Numbered from the stretch's first letter, positions 40,737-52,435 are shown. The stretch: 64,000 nt of DNA from Candidatus Woesearchaeota archaeon CG10_big_fil_rev_8_21_14_0_10_44_13 (GCA_002762985.1 PCXZ01000016.1:1-64000); one strand, 5' to 3'. Made by a program: numbers and translations. The notes: a model not told the origin generated them from the sequence alone.

Positions 40737-42617
40737 ATGAAAATGTCTGATATGCCGAATGCAGCAAAGATTGTTTTTGGGATGGTCCCTGTAGCAGCAG
40801 GAGCCACAGTAGGAGCTATTGTTTTGGATTACCTCCTATCACCAGAAAATGCGATGGCAGCAGGCACAGAAGAAGTCGTAACATGCGACATGCCTTCAGG
40901 CGCAGATGCAACAATAAGGAACAGGGTTCTCGAATCAAAAAAATATTCTTTCCTCCTTGTCGTGAAGAAAGGTGAGTCGATAGATGAAGCAATCCATGCT
41001 TATGCTACAACATACAAGAAACCCGGACAACAGGGGATATTCATAACAGAAGCAACACAATTTTCAGATGGTATGAGATATAACCGCAGATCAAAATTTG
41101 ACGAAGAATGCGCAATACCAATGTGCGTTTCTATAGAAGGATGCAAACCTGATGAACTCATGGCGCTTGCAGCTGCAGGCCCGATACCTGCTGAAGCAGG
41201 AGCAGGACCGACAGAGACGTCTGAGACAGGCGCTGCAACAGCAGAAGCACCAATACCTCCTGCTCGTGTTTCGGCCCCTGTAAACCATCTCCCTACTGTC
41301 TCAGCAGGGAAAGACCTTGAAGGCATGGTAGGCCAGTCAATAAGGATCACTGCAGCAGGAAAAGATGAAGATAATGATGCTCTGAAATATGAATGGAGCC
41401 TTGTAAGCCAGCCTTCAGAAGCCGGAACAAAGCTTGATGGTGTTTCTACAGGAACCCTCTCATTCACTCCTAATATCCCTGGCCAGTACAAGTTCTCTGT
41501 GAAAGTGAACGACGGCAGGGGCGGAATCGCAACAGACGATGTCATCATCAATGTGAAACCCAGGCCATTCGATTACCTCAGGGAAGGTATGAACCCTGCG
41601 GCAATATTCAACATAGGCCTTGGCAATTATGTCGCTGCAAAAAACAAGAAGTTCGGATTCGAGATCGAAGCAGGACCATTGTTCGGCGTCGCGACAAGGA
41701 CAGACAATGACACTCTTACTATAACAGACCCTGTTACAGGCGCAGTCCTTGACACTGTTTCCATCAATAAGGTGCTCAAATCAGATGTTTCAGGATTCTA
41801 TGCGAATGCTTTTGCAAGGATAGGGGACATGACATTGATCTCCCTGAATTTCTCGAACATGACCGAGAACGGCAATTTCAAGGTCGATGGAGAAGATGTG
41901 AGCAGCTACAAGAAGAAAGACACATTCGTAGAGATGGGATTGAGGAGAGGAATATATCATGTGCCCGGCAAATTCATGTTTGCAGGAGACCTTTTCTTTG
42001 GATATATGGGCTCAGATGATACAGCTGAAGATGAGTATGGGACATACAACAGCAAGAGAGACATGTTCGGCGGCGGAGCCGGGGCAAGGCTTGCTTTCAG
42101 GCTGGAGAAGAAAGAGTTCCAGGCAATCCCAGGATTAGGGATGGCTTATCATTATTTCTCAGGGGGAGACAAGGACATGCACTCATTGCTTGTCACAAAC
42201 GGAGGAGTCTATGACATAAAGTGGAGCGAGTTCTTCTCCATGGGGATAGATTACAGGCTCAGGATGATAGGGGATGAGACATCAGACAAAGACCCGAGCA
42301 AGGCAGACGACGGCTTCAAGACAGAGCTCACACTGCACCAGATAGGATTGCAGATGATGTTCGGCAAGAGGAGAGTTGTAGGGTTTGACGGATCATACAT
42401 AATCTCAGGAGATTACAGCGAGAGCGGCGTAGGCAATCTAAGGGACCTGGAAGGCAGCGTCACTGGATTCGATCTTGGCCTTATGGGAAGAGTCCCTACA
42501 AGATGGGGAGGATTAGGCGTAAGGGCAGGATATGGCCAGAGAAACACCTCATTCAACAATAGCCAGGGCAAGAAGGAAGAGAGCTTTGGCAGCGCAGGTG
42601 TTTTTGTCCAATTTTAA
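40737..42617 (+). CDS. secreted protein with PKD/cadherin-like domain and beta-barrel (OMP)-like C-terminal domain
   Basis: Signal-like N-terminus ending ENAMAAG; Ig-like DGRGGIATDDVIINV; then alternating amphipathic strands ending GSAGVFVQF*. Track ORF starts at a GTG at 40668. Confidence 0.75.
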   Translation: MKMSDMPNAAKIVFGMVPVAAGATVGAIVLDYLLSPENAMAAGTEEVVTCDMPSGADATIRNRVLESKKYSFLLVVKKGESIDEAIHAYATTYKKPGQQGIFITEATQFSDGMRYNRRSKFDEECAIPMCVSIEGCKPDELMALAAAGPIPAEAGAGPTETSETGAATAEAPIPPARVSAPVNHLPTVSAGKDLEGMVGQSIRITAAGKDEDNDALKYEWSLVSQPSEAGTKLDGVSTGTLSFTPNIPGQYKFSVKVNDGRGGIATDDVIINVKPRPFDYLREGMNPAAIFNIGLGNYVAAKNKKFGFEIEAGPLFGVATRTDNDTLTITDPVTGAVLDTVSINKVLKSDVSGFYANAFARIGDMTLISLNFSNMTENGNFKVDGEDVSSYKKKDTFVEMGLRRGIYHVPGKFMFAGDLFFGYMGSDDTAEDEYGTYNSKRDMFGGGAGARLAFRLEKKEFQAIPGLGMAYHYFSGGDKDMHSLLVTNGGVYDIKWSEFFSMGIDYRLRMIGDETSDKDPSKADDGFKTELTLHQIGLQMMFGKRRVVGFDGSYIISGDYSESGVGNLRDLEGSVTGFDLGLMGRVPTRWGGLGVRAGYGQRNTSFNNSQGKKEESFGSAGVFVQF

Positions 42618-42960
42618 CGATTTTAATTTACAATTTAATAAGGCTTACAGTCATTTTTGATTGTGCTTATTTCGGCAAAAGGGTGGTGAAAAGAGCTTAT
42701 TTATGGGAAAAGGCTGTTAAAAAGGCTTATTTTCCTTCAAAAAAAGAGATGGAACGGTTTGGAACAGCGAAAATTGCTGTGCGGGGCCATCCTGCACTAA
42801 GACATCATTGTTCCATCAATAATGTATTAATAAATAAGGCATTATTGGTATAAATTAGTATAATTTCATGCGGGGTACATGTGGGTGTGTATTCCAATAT
42901 CAGGCAGATTATCATTGAAATACATTGGAAATATCCATTGAAATCCGATATCGGGGTGTT

Positions 42961-45900
42961 ATGAGGATGAATAAAAAGTCAGGAAAAAGTGCATTTTTCA
43001 CCGTTTTGTTAGTTTCTTTGCTAGTCTTTGCAGCTACAAGCGCAATCTTTGCAAGCGCATCTTCTGTCTACATCACGCCTAAACCCACTTTAGACAGCGA
43101 CAACATAGTCTGCCACGCAACAGGCGGATGCGCAGGATACCACTACATCTACTGGTACAGGAACTCAAACTTCGCAGGATCAGTTCTTACTAATGCCGCT
43201 TCTGTGATTGATGCTTCTCTCACAGCAGCAGGCGACACATGGGCATGCCAGGCATTCGATTACTGCAGCGGAAATTTCATAGGCCAGGATTCGACAGTTG
43301 TACAGGCAAACCCTGTGACAAACACTGCTCCTGTCATCTCGCCTAACATCCCTAATGTCAATCTTTCTGAAAATTCCGGATTCAATAACGATGTCCTTGA
43401 TCTCTGGGTATATGTAACAGATTCACAGTCAGCTGACAATCTTCTTTCATATGTGATAATCTCAGAAACAAACACAGGCATTGTTGACTGCACAATAGAC
43501 CAGAACAGGTATATTGACTGCACTGTACAGCCTAATATGGTGGGATATTCTGATGTGAGGGTGAGGATAACAGATCCTCAGGGAGCCTTTGCAGAAGATG
43601 TCTTCAGCGTCATTGTTTCTCCTATGAACCAGCTGCCTGTAGTGGTCATCGTATCACCTATATCATATCAGCAGTTCGCATTGTGCGAGAACATAACCCT
43701 CTATGTCAATGCAAGCGACAATGACGGCAGCATACAGAGCATAGTTTGGACTATTGACGGAATCATATATAATGGCAATAATATAACCTTGAGGGCAGTA
43801 GACCTCGGTGTAGGGACTCATCTCGGTTCAGTCGTCGTGACAGACAATGTGGGCGGATCAACAACATTAAACATCAATTTCACAATCCTCACGCATACGA
43901 ATCCAGTAGTTGCGATCACACAGCCCATAAACACGCCTGATCCTCTCATATTATACAATTTTGCCCAGGGCACAATGATGACATTCGATGCATTGGCATC
44001 GCCCACAGACACATGCTCGCCTTATGCGGGATTCCAATATATATGGAGAGAGAACGGCGTAAGCATAGTATCAGATGACCAGACATTCAGCCTCAACAAT
44101 CTCACTCTTGGCACACATAATATAACTGTATATGCGACTGACGGGATAGGGGGAGAGGCTTCAGCATCGATCAATATAAACATAACGCAGCAGCCGAACA
44201 CCTGCCCGACTGTCCAGATATTGGCCCCAGCAAGCACAGACATCTTCGCTGATCCATGCCAGCAGATAAACTTCAGCTCAAGCGCAGCAGATGCTGACGG
44301 CAGCATAAACTCATTATCATGGATATACAGCAGCAGCATAATCAACACGCAGTCAAATTTCTCATTATTGGCAAGCTATTTCGGAGTCGGCACGCACACT
44401 GTCGCTTTCAGCGCAACAGACAACAGCGGCTGCTCGGCAAATACAAGCGTATCATTCAATGTAGCCCCGCATCAGAACCCCACATGCACGATAACAATGC
44501 CGATAAATGATCCTGACCCCGCGACATACTTCACATACCCTGAAAATTCCCCGATCACATTCACTGCATCAGCAGCAGCAAATGATGCATGCGTTCCGCA
44601 GTCCTACTCATGGATATGGAGGGACAACAGCATACCTATAGTGACTGACTCAAGCTCATTCACATTGGACAACCTCAGCCTCGGACCGCACAACATGACT
44701 GTCTATGCGACAGACGGTTTCGGCGGAGAATGCTACGACACCATATTGATAAACATATCAGACACGAATCTTCCTCCTGTAGCTACAATACTCACTCCTT
44801 TCAATGACCAGCTATTCGTAAGGGAATGCGAGCTTATCACTTTCACATCAGATGTATATGACCAGAACGCAGGCGGATCGATAAACAGCCTGGTATGGCA
44901 GTGGAACGGGATCACGCTGAGCCAGCAGGAGGACTTCACGGTCAATGCGAGCACGTTCAACTTCGGCAATAATACAGTGACTCTTACAGTGACAGACAAT
45001 GAAGGCGTTCCTGCATCAGACTCTGTGACATTCAATGTTGTTGCGCATTCACAGCCCGCAGTAATAATCGTCTCGCCAGGAAATGGCTCAGTCTATATTG
45101 AAGGCTCGCCGGTGACTTTCTCTGCACAGGCAAACCCTACAGACGCATGCCAGGCAAACTATGACTGGATATGGACCAACAACCAGAATCCCTGGATATC
45201 AGGAGAGCAGACATTCACATTGAGCAATCTTTCAGCAGGCCTGCACGAGATAAGGGCTTATGCATATGACCAGTTCGGCCAGTCAAATTACAGCAGGATA
45301 TTCATAAACATAACAGATGTGCCTAACATCCCTCCGGCCATAACATCAATAGTATGCCTCAATTCGACAGGCGGCCCAAGGATAAAGGAATGGGACCCCA
45401 TAATATGCAATGCAGTTGCAGATGATCCTGACGGGATAATAACAAGCTGGATATGGAGCGTCAGTGGCCCAGGGACAAGCATAGGCCCGAACTCATCAAC
45501 GAGCCAGTTCACAATACTTGAAGGATTGAACGACGGCAATTATACAGTAAGCCTGATGGTGCTCGACAACGGCACGCCTGTCCTTAGCGCAACGGATTTC
45601 ATAGACATCCAGGTATTTGCGAACATCGCACCTGTTGTCGTGATAAGTTCCCCTGCAAACGATCCTCAGCAGAACATGGAGTTCTGCTCAATAAGCTTTG
45701 ATGCAGCAGCATCAGACATCGACGGCTATATACTCCAGCCATGGGACGAGATATTCACATGGAATATCGCTATGGCAAACGGCACGACAGCTTACCTAAC
45801 TGATAACCATAATTTCACATATCTGGGGAGGCTGCCAGCAGGATACAATATGTTCACTGTATCTGTCACAGATGATGACGGAGCCACAGGAACAGACACC

Positions 45901-48900
45901 GTTACAATAAACACTACTTCAAATATCCCTCCAACAGTCCAGATAATGCTGCCGATAACATTGCCTACATTCAATATAAGCGAAGGCAATAACATATCAT
46001 TCAGCGCAGATATCGTGGATGGCGACCAGGATGACTGCTCCAGCTGCACATTTAATGATTATAACTGGGCCTGGTTTGATGAGTATAACGGAGTCACGAC
46101 CCAGATCTCAACACAGAGATTATTCAATCTTATAAGGCCGGGAATAGGCATCCACAGGATAACTGTCACAGGGACTGACTGCTATGGCGCTTCAAACATA
46201 GACACCATCACAGTGAATGTGACAGAAGTGCCGAACAATCCTCCTGTTGTCACAATCTCACAGCCTGCAGATGCTGCAGTCGATTATTATATAGACCACT
46301 GCGAGAATGTCCCGTTCAATGCTACTGCAATTGATCCTGACGGAGACAACATAAACGCATGGATGTGGAATTATGAGACTCTTGCAGGAGTGCAGACAAT
46401 GACAGTGCCTTCATTCACAGTCAATGCGATGAATTTCTCAATAGGCAACCACACAGCTTATGCTTATGCATTCGACAACCAGACTCCTCCCGGACTTGGA
46501 TCTGACTCGATAACTTTCCAGATAAGGGAGCACTCAAATCCCCTAGCGGCAATAAGCTCGCCTCTTAACGGGACGCAATGGTTCATAGGGACGCCGATAA
46601 ATTTCAGCGGCAATGGGATAACCACAGACAGGTGCAATGCCAATACATTCTCATGGATATGGACAGAAGACGGCAACATAATGAGCACAAGCCAGGATTT
46701 CAGCTCGTACGCATTATCACTTGGATGGCATAAGGTGACCTTGTTCATAACAGACCAGTACGGCCATTCAAACTCGACATCAATATACATCAACATAACA
46801 GAAGTGCCAAACGCAGACCCGATAGTCACAATAACATCACCGGTCGATTCTGCAGCAGGCTATTATATAGACCATTGCGACAATATACCTTTCAATGCCA
46901 CTGCAATCGATCCTGACGGAGATGACATCTCTGCATGGATGTGGAACTATGAGACTATGCTTGGGCTGCAGACAAGGACAATACCTTATTTCACTGTCCC
47001 GGCCATTGAATTCTCAATAGGCAACCACACGGCAAATGTATATGCATTCGACAACAGGACAACGCCTGGCATGGGCACAGATTCCATCACATTCAATGTG
47101 ATCGAGCATACTAATCCTGTCGTCTCGATAGTCCAGCCCCTGAACGGCACATCATGGCTGTTGGGATCGCCTGTCAATTTCACGGCATCAGCTTCTGCGA
47201 CAGACAGGTGCAATGCATCGCAGTTCTCATGGATATGGACAGAGAACGGCAATCCTATGGGCTCACAGCAGAGCTTCACTACAAGCACGCTCACAAGAGG
47301 ATGGCACAAGGTCAATGTTTTCGTGACAGACCAGTACGGCCATTCAAACTCGACATTCGTATGGCTGAACATAACAGAGCTGGTCAACATGCCTCCTGTG
47401 ATCAGTGGCATAACATGCTATAACATGACGAACAACACGCCGATCATGGAGTTCGAGAACTTCTACTGCTTCGCAAACGCTTTCGACACAGACGGAAATA
47501 TCATATCATGGATATGGGACATAGACGGCGACGGAGTGAATCCTCAGCCGGCGACAGATACATTCGTGGCTCCAGTGACCCTGGCGAACGGCACATACAA
47601 CCTGAGCCTGACTGTCGTTGACAATGGGACAACAACGCCTCCATTGAGCACAACATACTCAATACCTCTTGTCATAGCAAACAACAGGCCGAATGTAACA
47701 TTGACGCCTGCAAACCAGAGCGGAAATGAGCCTTACAATGCAGTATTCACATGCTCTGTATCAGGAGGCAATAAGCCTTACATATACTCGTTCAACTTCG
47801 GCAATGGAGTCACCGATGTGCTGCCTTCAGGGAACACAACCTCTGCAATATTCAATATAACCTATGTGCAGAACGGCACTTACACAGTCTCATGCAATAT
47901 CACTGATATGGATGGTGATATAGGATTCGCGACAGGGACAGTGACGATAGGAGACACATTGCCTGCAGCAAACTTCAATTTCACGCCTTCACCTGCATAC
48001 GAGAACCAGACAATCACATTCACAGACCTGAGCACGTGGACAAATGATCCCATAGTGTCATGGTTCTGGGACTTCGGAGACGGAACGAACACCACCTCAT
48101 CTGTCCCTACAAATCCGACGCACAGGTATGCGCAGGAAAATCCAGTAGGGGCGCCAATAGGTTCATACACTGTTACATTGACTGTGGTTGATTCTGACGG
48201 CTCCATAAGCACATTCACGCAGACAGTCAATGTGCTCGATACTGTTCCTCAGGCATGGATAACAGCGCCCGCAACAGCAGTAGAAGGGACAAACGTCACA
48301 TTCGTAGGATTCGGGCTGGCTTATGATTCACCTTCCCTCAATTACTCATGGAACTTCGGAGATGGAGGAGTTGCGACAGGAAATGTAGTCGGACATGTAT
48401 TCGCACAGCAGGCGAACAGGACAGTGAGCCTTACTGTGACAGACAATGACGGCTCTCCTACAACAGTGACCCACACTATCATAATCACAGACACTGTGCC
48501 TACAGCAAATGCAGGCCCAGACCAGACGGTTTCAGAGTGCAGCGCAGTGCAGTTCAATGGAAGCCTAAGCACAGGCTATGATCAGCCTTTGACATACGGC
48601 TGGGATTTCGGCAATGGTGATTTCGGCTCAGGGGCAGCGCCTCTATATGCAGGATACGCCACACAGGGAACCTATCTTGTGAATCTCACAGTGACTGACC
48701 TTGGTCTTAGCGCAGCTTCAGACACCTTGACAGTTACAGTGCTTGACACACAGCCTATAGCAAATGCAGGCTCATCACAGATAGTCAATGAAGGACAGCT
48801 TGTGAACTTTGATGCATCTGCAACCATAGTCAATTCATGCGATGGTCCTCTGACCTATATATGGTATTTCGGAGACGGTTCGAACACATCAGGCATCACA

Positions 48901-51900
48901 ACAACACACACTTATAATACAACTGGAGACCAGACATTCACAGTGACGCTTGTCGTCAATGACACCGACGGAAGCACAGACAATGCGACAATAACAATAT
49001 TCGTGAATGACCTTGATCCTGTGATAACATCATTCACAGCAGCGCCTAACCCGGTAAATGAGAGCAGCCAGGTGAGCTTCAGCGTGATCGCAGCAGATAA
49101 TGCCCCTTATGACAGGATAGCAAACTATGCATGGAACTTCGGCGATGGAAGCGCCATACAGATGGGAGCAGCGCTCACTAATCCAGTCCATACATATGCT
49201 GACAATGGCACATATAATGTCACAGTGACCGTTTCAGACGAGGATTCAAGCACTATCCAGTCGATGCTTATCAATGTCCTGAATGTTGCGCCTACAGTGG
49301 CTATCCTCGGAGCGCCTTACACATGCATGCAGGGAACCACATTGTATCCTGTCTCAGCAGCAACTGATCCGGCAGGAGCATATGATCCATTGACTTATGC
49401 ATGGGATTACGATTATGATAATATCACTTTTGATACAAACTCGACACTGCAGCTGCCTGCGCTATTATGCGACATGCCTGTGGGGATCTATGCTCTAGCA
49501 GTAAGGGCATATGACGGCGACGGCGGCATGGGCCAGGCTACAGCCATCCTGAATATCACCACATCAGCGATCAACAATCCGCCGCAGTTCACGCCTGCAT
49601 TGATGGGCCAGTTCGTGGATGTGAACGCCACACTGATGTATGATATCAATGCGACTGATCCTGACGGAGATGCAATAAACTTCACAGTCGATGCGCCTTA
49701 TTCAATCGTTCCATCAGGCATATTTGGAGGATTATTCACATTCGTGCCGACAAACGCAACAAACTACACAGTCAATGTGACGATCTGCGATGATTCAGGG
49801 TTCACGAACGCATGCACGAACGGCACATTCGTGATCTATGCAGGGATAACAAACCTTCCTCCGATAGCATCATTCATAGCTGCGCCTTCATCACAGAATG
49901 AGGGAAGCATAATAACATTCGATGCTTCTGCTTCAACAGACCCTGTAGGGACAATAACAACCTACACATGGAACTTCGGCGACGGCAACACAGGCGCAGG
50001 CCAGGTGATAAACCACACTTATACAGACAACGGCATCTTCACAGTAAACCTCACTGTGACGGATAATGGCGGCCTGTCAAACTCGACGACAAGCACAGTC
50101 ACGATATTCAATGTGGCGCCTGCTGCTTCAATAATCGGCGGCGGAGTCACAGTGAATGAAGGTTCGACAGTCTCATTGAGCAGCACAGTCTCTGATGCAG
50201 GAACAAACGACACATTCACATATGAATGGGATCTTGGCACAGGAACATTTGTCGCAGGAAGCTCAACTGCAGTTTTCAATGCAACAAATAACATAGGAAG
50301 CCCGTTCACTATAAAGATAAGGGTGACAGATGATGATCTTGTACCGGTGATAAACACAACCATGATAACAGTCAATAACCTGCCTCCGACTGCAGTATGC
50401 TACGGACCATACACCGGAACAGAGGGCATCGCAGCTTTATTCAATGGCAATGCGACAGATCCAGGAGCATTCGACACATTCACATATGAGTGGGACATGA
50501 GCTATAATGGCTCGGGATTCGCATTGGACTCTTCACTCCAGAACCCATCATGGATATATACTGACAACTTCGCAGGGACTGTCGCTCTGAGGGTAAGGGA
50601 CAACAGCGGAGCATTGAGCGGCATCTGCACAGCAGCAGTGACGATAAGCAATGCAAATCCAGCAATACTTTCAGTCACACCATCACCGAACCCTGTCGAT
50701 GAGGGAAGCAGCTCGACAATTACAGTCATAGCAACAGATGTCCCGGCAGACCAGGGCACATTATTGTATGATTATGACTGCAATGGCGACGGCACTTATG
50801 AGGTGCAGAACATCTCGCTGAACAATTATGCCTGCAGTTTCAATGACAACCCGGGCAACACAGTCAATGTCAGGGTTAAAGACAAGGACGGCGGCATCGC
50901 ACTGGGTTCGACAGCAGTCATTGTGAACAATGTGGCTCCGACTGCAAATGCAGGCGGGCCATACGCATGCACGCAGGGAACTCCGATCAGCTTCAGCGGA
51001 AGCGCGACAGACCCTGCAGGAGCAGCAGACACGCTGTTCTTCGCATGGGATTATGACAATAATGGGGTTTACAATGATGCAGTAGGACAGACACCGTTCT
51101 ATCCATGCTCAGCTTCAGTCGGGCTCCACACAATAGGGCTGAATGTAAGCGATGGCGAAGGAGGATCAAGCACAGTTTCAACAACAGTCACGATATCAGC
51201 AGCACCGGTGAACAATGCCCCTGTATTCAATCCTGCTCTTGCAAACCAGAATGCAGTCGTGGGAGTGCCATTCACATACGACATAAATGCGACTGATGTC
51301 GATGCAGGGCAAGTGTTGAACTATACTGACAATTCGGCTCTTTTCGACATAAACCTTGCAACTGGCATGATAAGCTTCACGCCTACAGCAGGACAGGAAG
51401 GAGTATATTCAATAATGATAACTGTCTGCGATAATTCCACTTTCGTGAACGCATGCACACCAGGATTGTTCACATTGACTATATCGGCTGTAGCAAACAC
51501 ACCTCCAACACTGACAGGACTGCCTGACCAGAGCTATCTGCAGGGTTCAGGACTGTATGACAATGTGATGGACTTGTGGACTTATGCAAATGATTTACAG
51601 GATACCTCAGGTACAATGGCCTACACAATAATCTCTCAGACAAACTCAGGACTTGTAAACTGTGTTGTTGATTCGAACAGGTACATTGACTGCACTACAC
51701 CGGCAGGAACAGGATTTTCAGATGTAACAGTAAGGGTGACAGATACTGGGGGCTTATTTGCAGATGATATATTCAGAGTAAATGTATCTGCATCATTACC
51801 TCCAAACGTCCCACCAACAGCAAACGCAGGCGCAGACCAGAGTGTCCTTGTGAACACGCCTGTGGCATTGAACGGAGCAGCCAGCACAGATGACGGCTTG

Positions 51901-52434
51901 CCCAACCCGCCCGCTTCATTGACATACAGCTGGAGCCAGGTATCAGGCACGAGCGTCGTGATAACAGGATCAAACACAGCGGCTCCAACTTTCACATCGC
52001 CTTCAGCGACATCAGCATTAGTGTTCAACATGACAGTCTATGACGGGCAGTATTATGCCTCTGATCTCGTCACAATCAATGTCTACACTGTGACAGACTC
52101 AGTGCTGATAACAGGCCCGATATTCAAGAGCGTCCCTGGAGGAGCGACAATAACGACAACGCCTATGGGAAGCACATTCGATATAAGGCTGACAATAGAT
52201 AACATGATAGACAGCACATTGACAGGAGTATCCTCGACAATAACGCTTCCTGCTGGCTTCAACATAACAAGCAACAGCGACGGCACGACAAGCGCGACAA
52301 TATCAAGGAACCTCGATCCAATGGGATCGATAACGATAAACTGGAGAGTGACTGCACCTATGACAGCAAACACTTATGCAATAAACACCAATACTGCAGG
52401 AGTAGTCAAGACAAACAGCATACAAGTGATATAA
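42961..52434 (+). CDS. giant PKD/Ig-repeat surface protein (~3157 aa)
   Basis: Signal peptide MRMNKKSGKSAFFTVLLVSLLVFAATSAIFASA; many PKD repeats (YTWNFGDGNTGAGQVINHTYTDNGIFTVNLTVTDN); no C-terminal TM. Confidence 0.9.
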   Translation: MRMNKKSGKSAFFTVLLVSLLVFAATSAIFASASSVYITPKPTLDSDNIVCHATGGCAGYHYIYWYRNSNFAGSVLTNAASVIDASLTAAGDTWACQAFDYCSGNFIGQDSTVVQANPVTNTAPVISPNIPNVNLSENSGFNNDVLDLWVYVTDSQSADNLLSYVIISETNTGIVDCTIDQNRYIDCTVQPNMVGYSDVRVRITDPQGAFAEDVFSVIVSPMNQLPVVVIVSPISYQQFALCENITLYVNASDNDGSIQSIVWTIDGIIYNGNNITLRAVDLGVGTHLGSVVVTDNVGGSTTLNINFTILTHTNPVVAITQPINTPDPLILYNFAQGTMMTFDALASPTDTCSPYAGFQYIWRENGVSIVSDDQTFSLNNLTLGTHNITVYATDGIGGEASASININITQQPNTCPTVQILAPASTDIFADPCQQINFSSSAADADGSINSLSWIYSSSIINTQSNFSLLASYFGVGTHTVAFSATDNSGCSANTSVSFNVAPHQNPTCTITMPINDPDPATYFTYPENSPITFTASAAANDACVPQSYSWIWRDNSIPIVTDSSSFTLDNLSLGPHNMTVYATDGFGGECYDTILINISDTNLPPVATILTPFNDQLFVRECELITFTSDVYDQNAGGSINSLVWQWNGITLSQQEDFTVNASTFNFGNNTVTLTVTDNEGVPASDSVTFNVVAHSQPAVIIVSPGNGSVYIEGSPVTFSAQANPTDACQANYDWIWTNNQNPWISGEQTFTLSNLSAGLHEIRAYAYDQFGQSNYSRIFINITDVPNIPPAITSIVCLNSTGGPRIKEWDPIICNAVADDPDGIITSWIWSVSGPGTSIGPNSSTSQFTILEGLNDGNYTVSLMVLDNGTPVLSATDFIDIQVFANIAPVVVISSPANDPQQNMEFCSISFDAAASDIDGYILQPWDEIFTWNIAMANGTTAYLTDNHNFTYLGRLPAGYNMFTVSVTDDDGATGTDTVTINTTSNIPPTVQIMLPITLPTFNISEGNNISFSADIVDGDQDDCSSCTFNDYNWAWFDEYNGVTTQISTQRLFNLIRPGIGIHRITVTGTDCYGASNIDTITVNVTEVPNNPPVVTISQPADAAVDYYIDHCENVPFNATAIDPDGDNINAWMWNYETLAGVQTMTVPSFTVNAMNFSIGNHTAYAYAFDNQTPPGLGSDSITFQIREHSNPLAAISSPLNGTQWFIGTPINFSGNGITTDRCNANTFSWIWTEDGNIMSTSQDFSSYALSLGWHKVTLFITDQYGHSNSTSIYINITEVPNADPIVTITSPVDSAAGYYIDHCDNIPFNATAIDPDGDDISAWMWNYETMLGLQTRTIPYFTVPAIEFSIGNHTANVYAFDNRTTPGMGTDSITFNVIEHTNPVVSIVQPLNGTSWLLGSPVNFTASASATDRCNASQFSWIWTENGNPMGSQQSFTTSTLTRGWHKVNVFVTDQYGHSNSTFVWLNITELVNMPPVISGITCYNMTNNTPIMEFENFYCFANAFDTDGNIISWIWDIDGDGVNPQPATDTFVAPVTLANGTYNLSLTVVDNGTTTPPLSTTYSIPLVIANNRPNVTLTPANQSGNEPYNAVFTCSVSGGNKPYIYSFNFGNGVTDVLPSGNTTSAIFNITYVQNGTYTVSCNITDMDGDIGFATGTVTIGDTLPAANFNFTPSPAYENQTITFTDLSTWTNDPIVSWFWDFGDGTNTTSSVPTNPTHRYAQENPVGAPIGSYTVTLTVVDSDGSISTFTQTVNVLDTVPQAWITAPATAVEGTNVTFVGFGLAYDSPSLNYSWNFGDGGVATGNVVGHVFAQQANRTVSLTVTDNDGSPTTVTHTIIITDTVPTANAGPDQTVSECSAVQFNGSLSTGYDQPLTYGWDFGNGDFGSGAAPLYAGYATQGTYLVNLTVTDLGLSAASDTLTVTVLDTQPIANAGSSQIVNEGQLVNFDASATIVNSCDGPLTYIWYFGDGSNTSGITTTHTYNTTGDQTFTVTLVVNDTDGSTDNATITIFVNDLDPVITSFTAAPNPVNESSQVSFSVIAADNAPYDRIANYAWNFGDGSAIQMGAALTNPVHTYADNGTYNVTVTVSDEDSSTIQSMLINVLNVAPTVAILGAPYTCMQGTTLYPVSAATDPAGAYDPLTYAWDYDYDNITFDTNSTLQLPALLCDMPVGIYALAVRAYDGDGGMGQATAILNITTSAINNPPQFTPALMGQFVDVNATLMYDINATDPDGDAINFTVDAPYSIVPSGIFGGLFTFVPTNATNYTVNVTICDDSGFTNACTNGTFVIYAGITNLPPIASFIAAPSSQNEGSIITFDASASTDPVGTITTYTWNFGDGNTGAGQVINHTYTDNGIFTVNLTVTDNGGLSNSTTSTVTIFNVAPAASIIGGGVTVNEGSTVSLSSTVSDAGTNDTFTYEWDLGTGTFVAGSSTAVFNATNNIGSPFTIKIRVTDDDLVPVINTTMITVNNLPPTAVCYGPYTGTEGIAALFNGNATDPGAFDTFTYEWDMSYNGSGFALDSSLQNPSWIYTDNFAGTVALRVRDNSGALSGICTAAVTISNANPAILSVTPSPNPVDEGSSSTITVIATDVPADQGTLLYDYDCNGDGTYEVQNISLNNYACSFNDNPGNTVNVRVKDKDGGIALGSTAVIVNNVAPTANAGGPYACTQGTPISFSGSATDPAGAADTLFFAWDYDNNGVYNDAVGQTPFYPCSASVGLHTIGLNVSDGEGGSSTVSTTVTISAAPVNNAPVFNPALANQNAVVGVPFTYDINATDVDAGQVLNYTDNSALFDINLATGMISFTPTAGQEGVYSIMITVCDNSTFVNACTPGLFTLTISAVANTPPTLTGLPDQSYLQGSGLYDNVMDLWTYANDLQDTSGTMAYTIISQTNSGLVNCVVDSNRYIDCTTPAGTGFSDVTVRVTDTGGLFADDIFRVNVSASLPPNVPPTANAGADQSVLVNTPVALNGAASTDDGLPNPPASLTYSWSQVSGTSVVITGSNTAAPTFTSPSATSALVFNMTVYDGQYYASDLVTINVYTVTDSVLITGPIFKSVPGGATITTTPMGSTFDIRLTIDNMIDSTLTGVSSTITLPAGFNITSNSDGTTSATISRNLDPMGSITINWRVTAPMTANTYAINTNTAGVVKTNSIQVI

Positions 52435-52435
52435 G

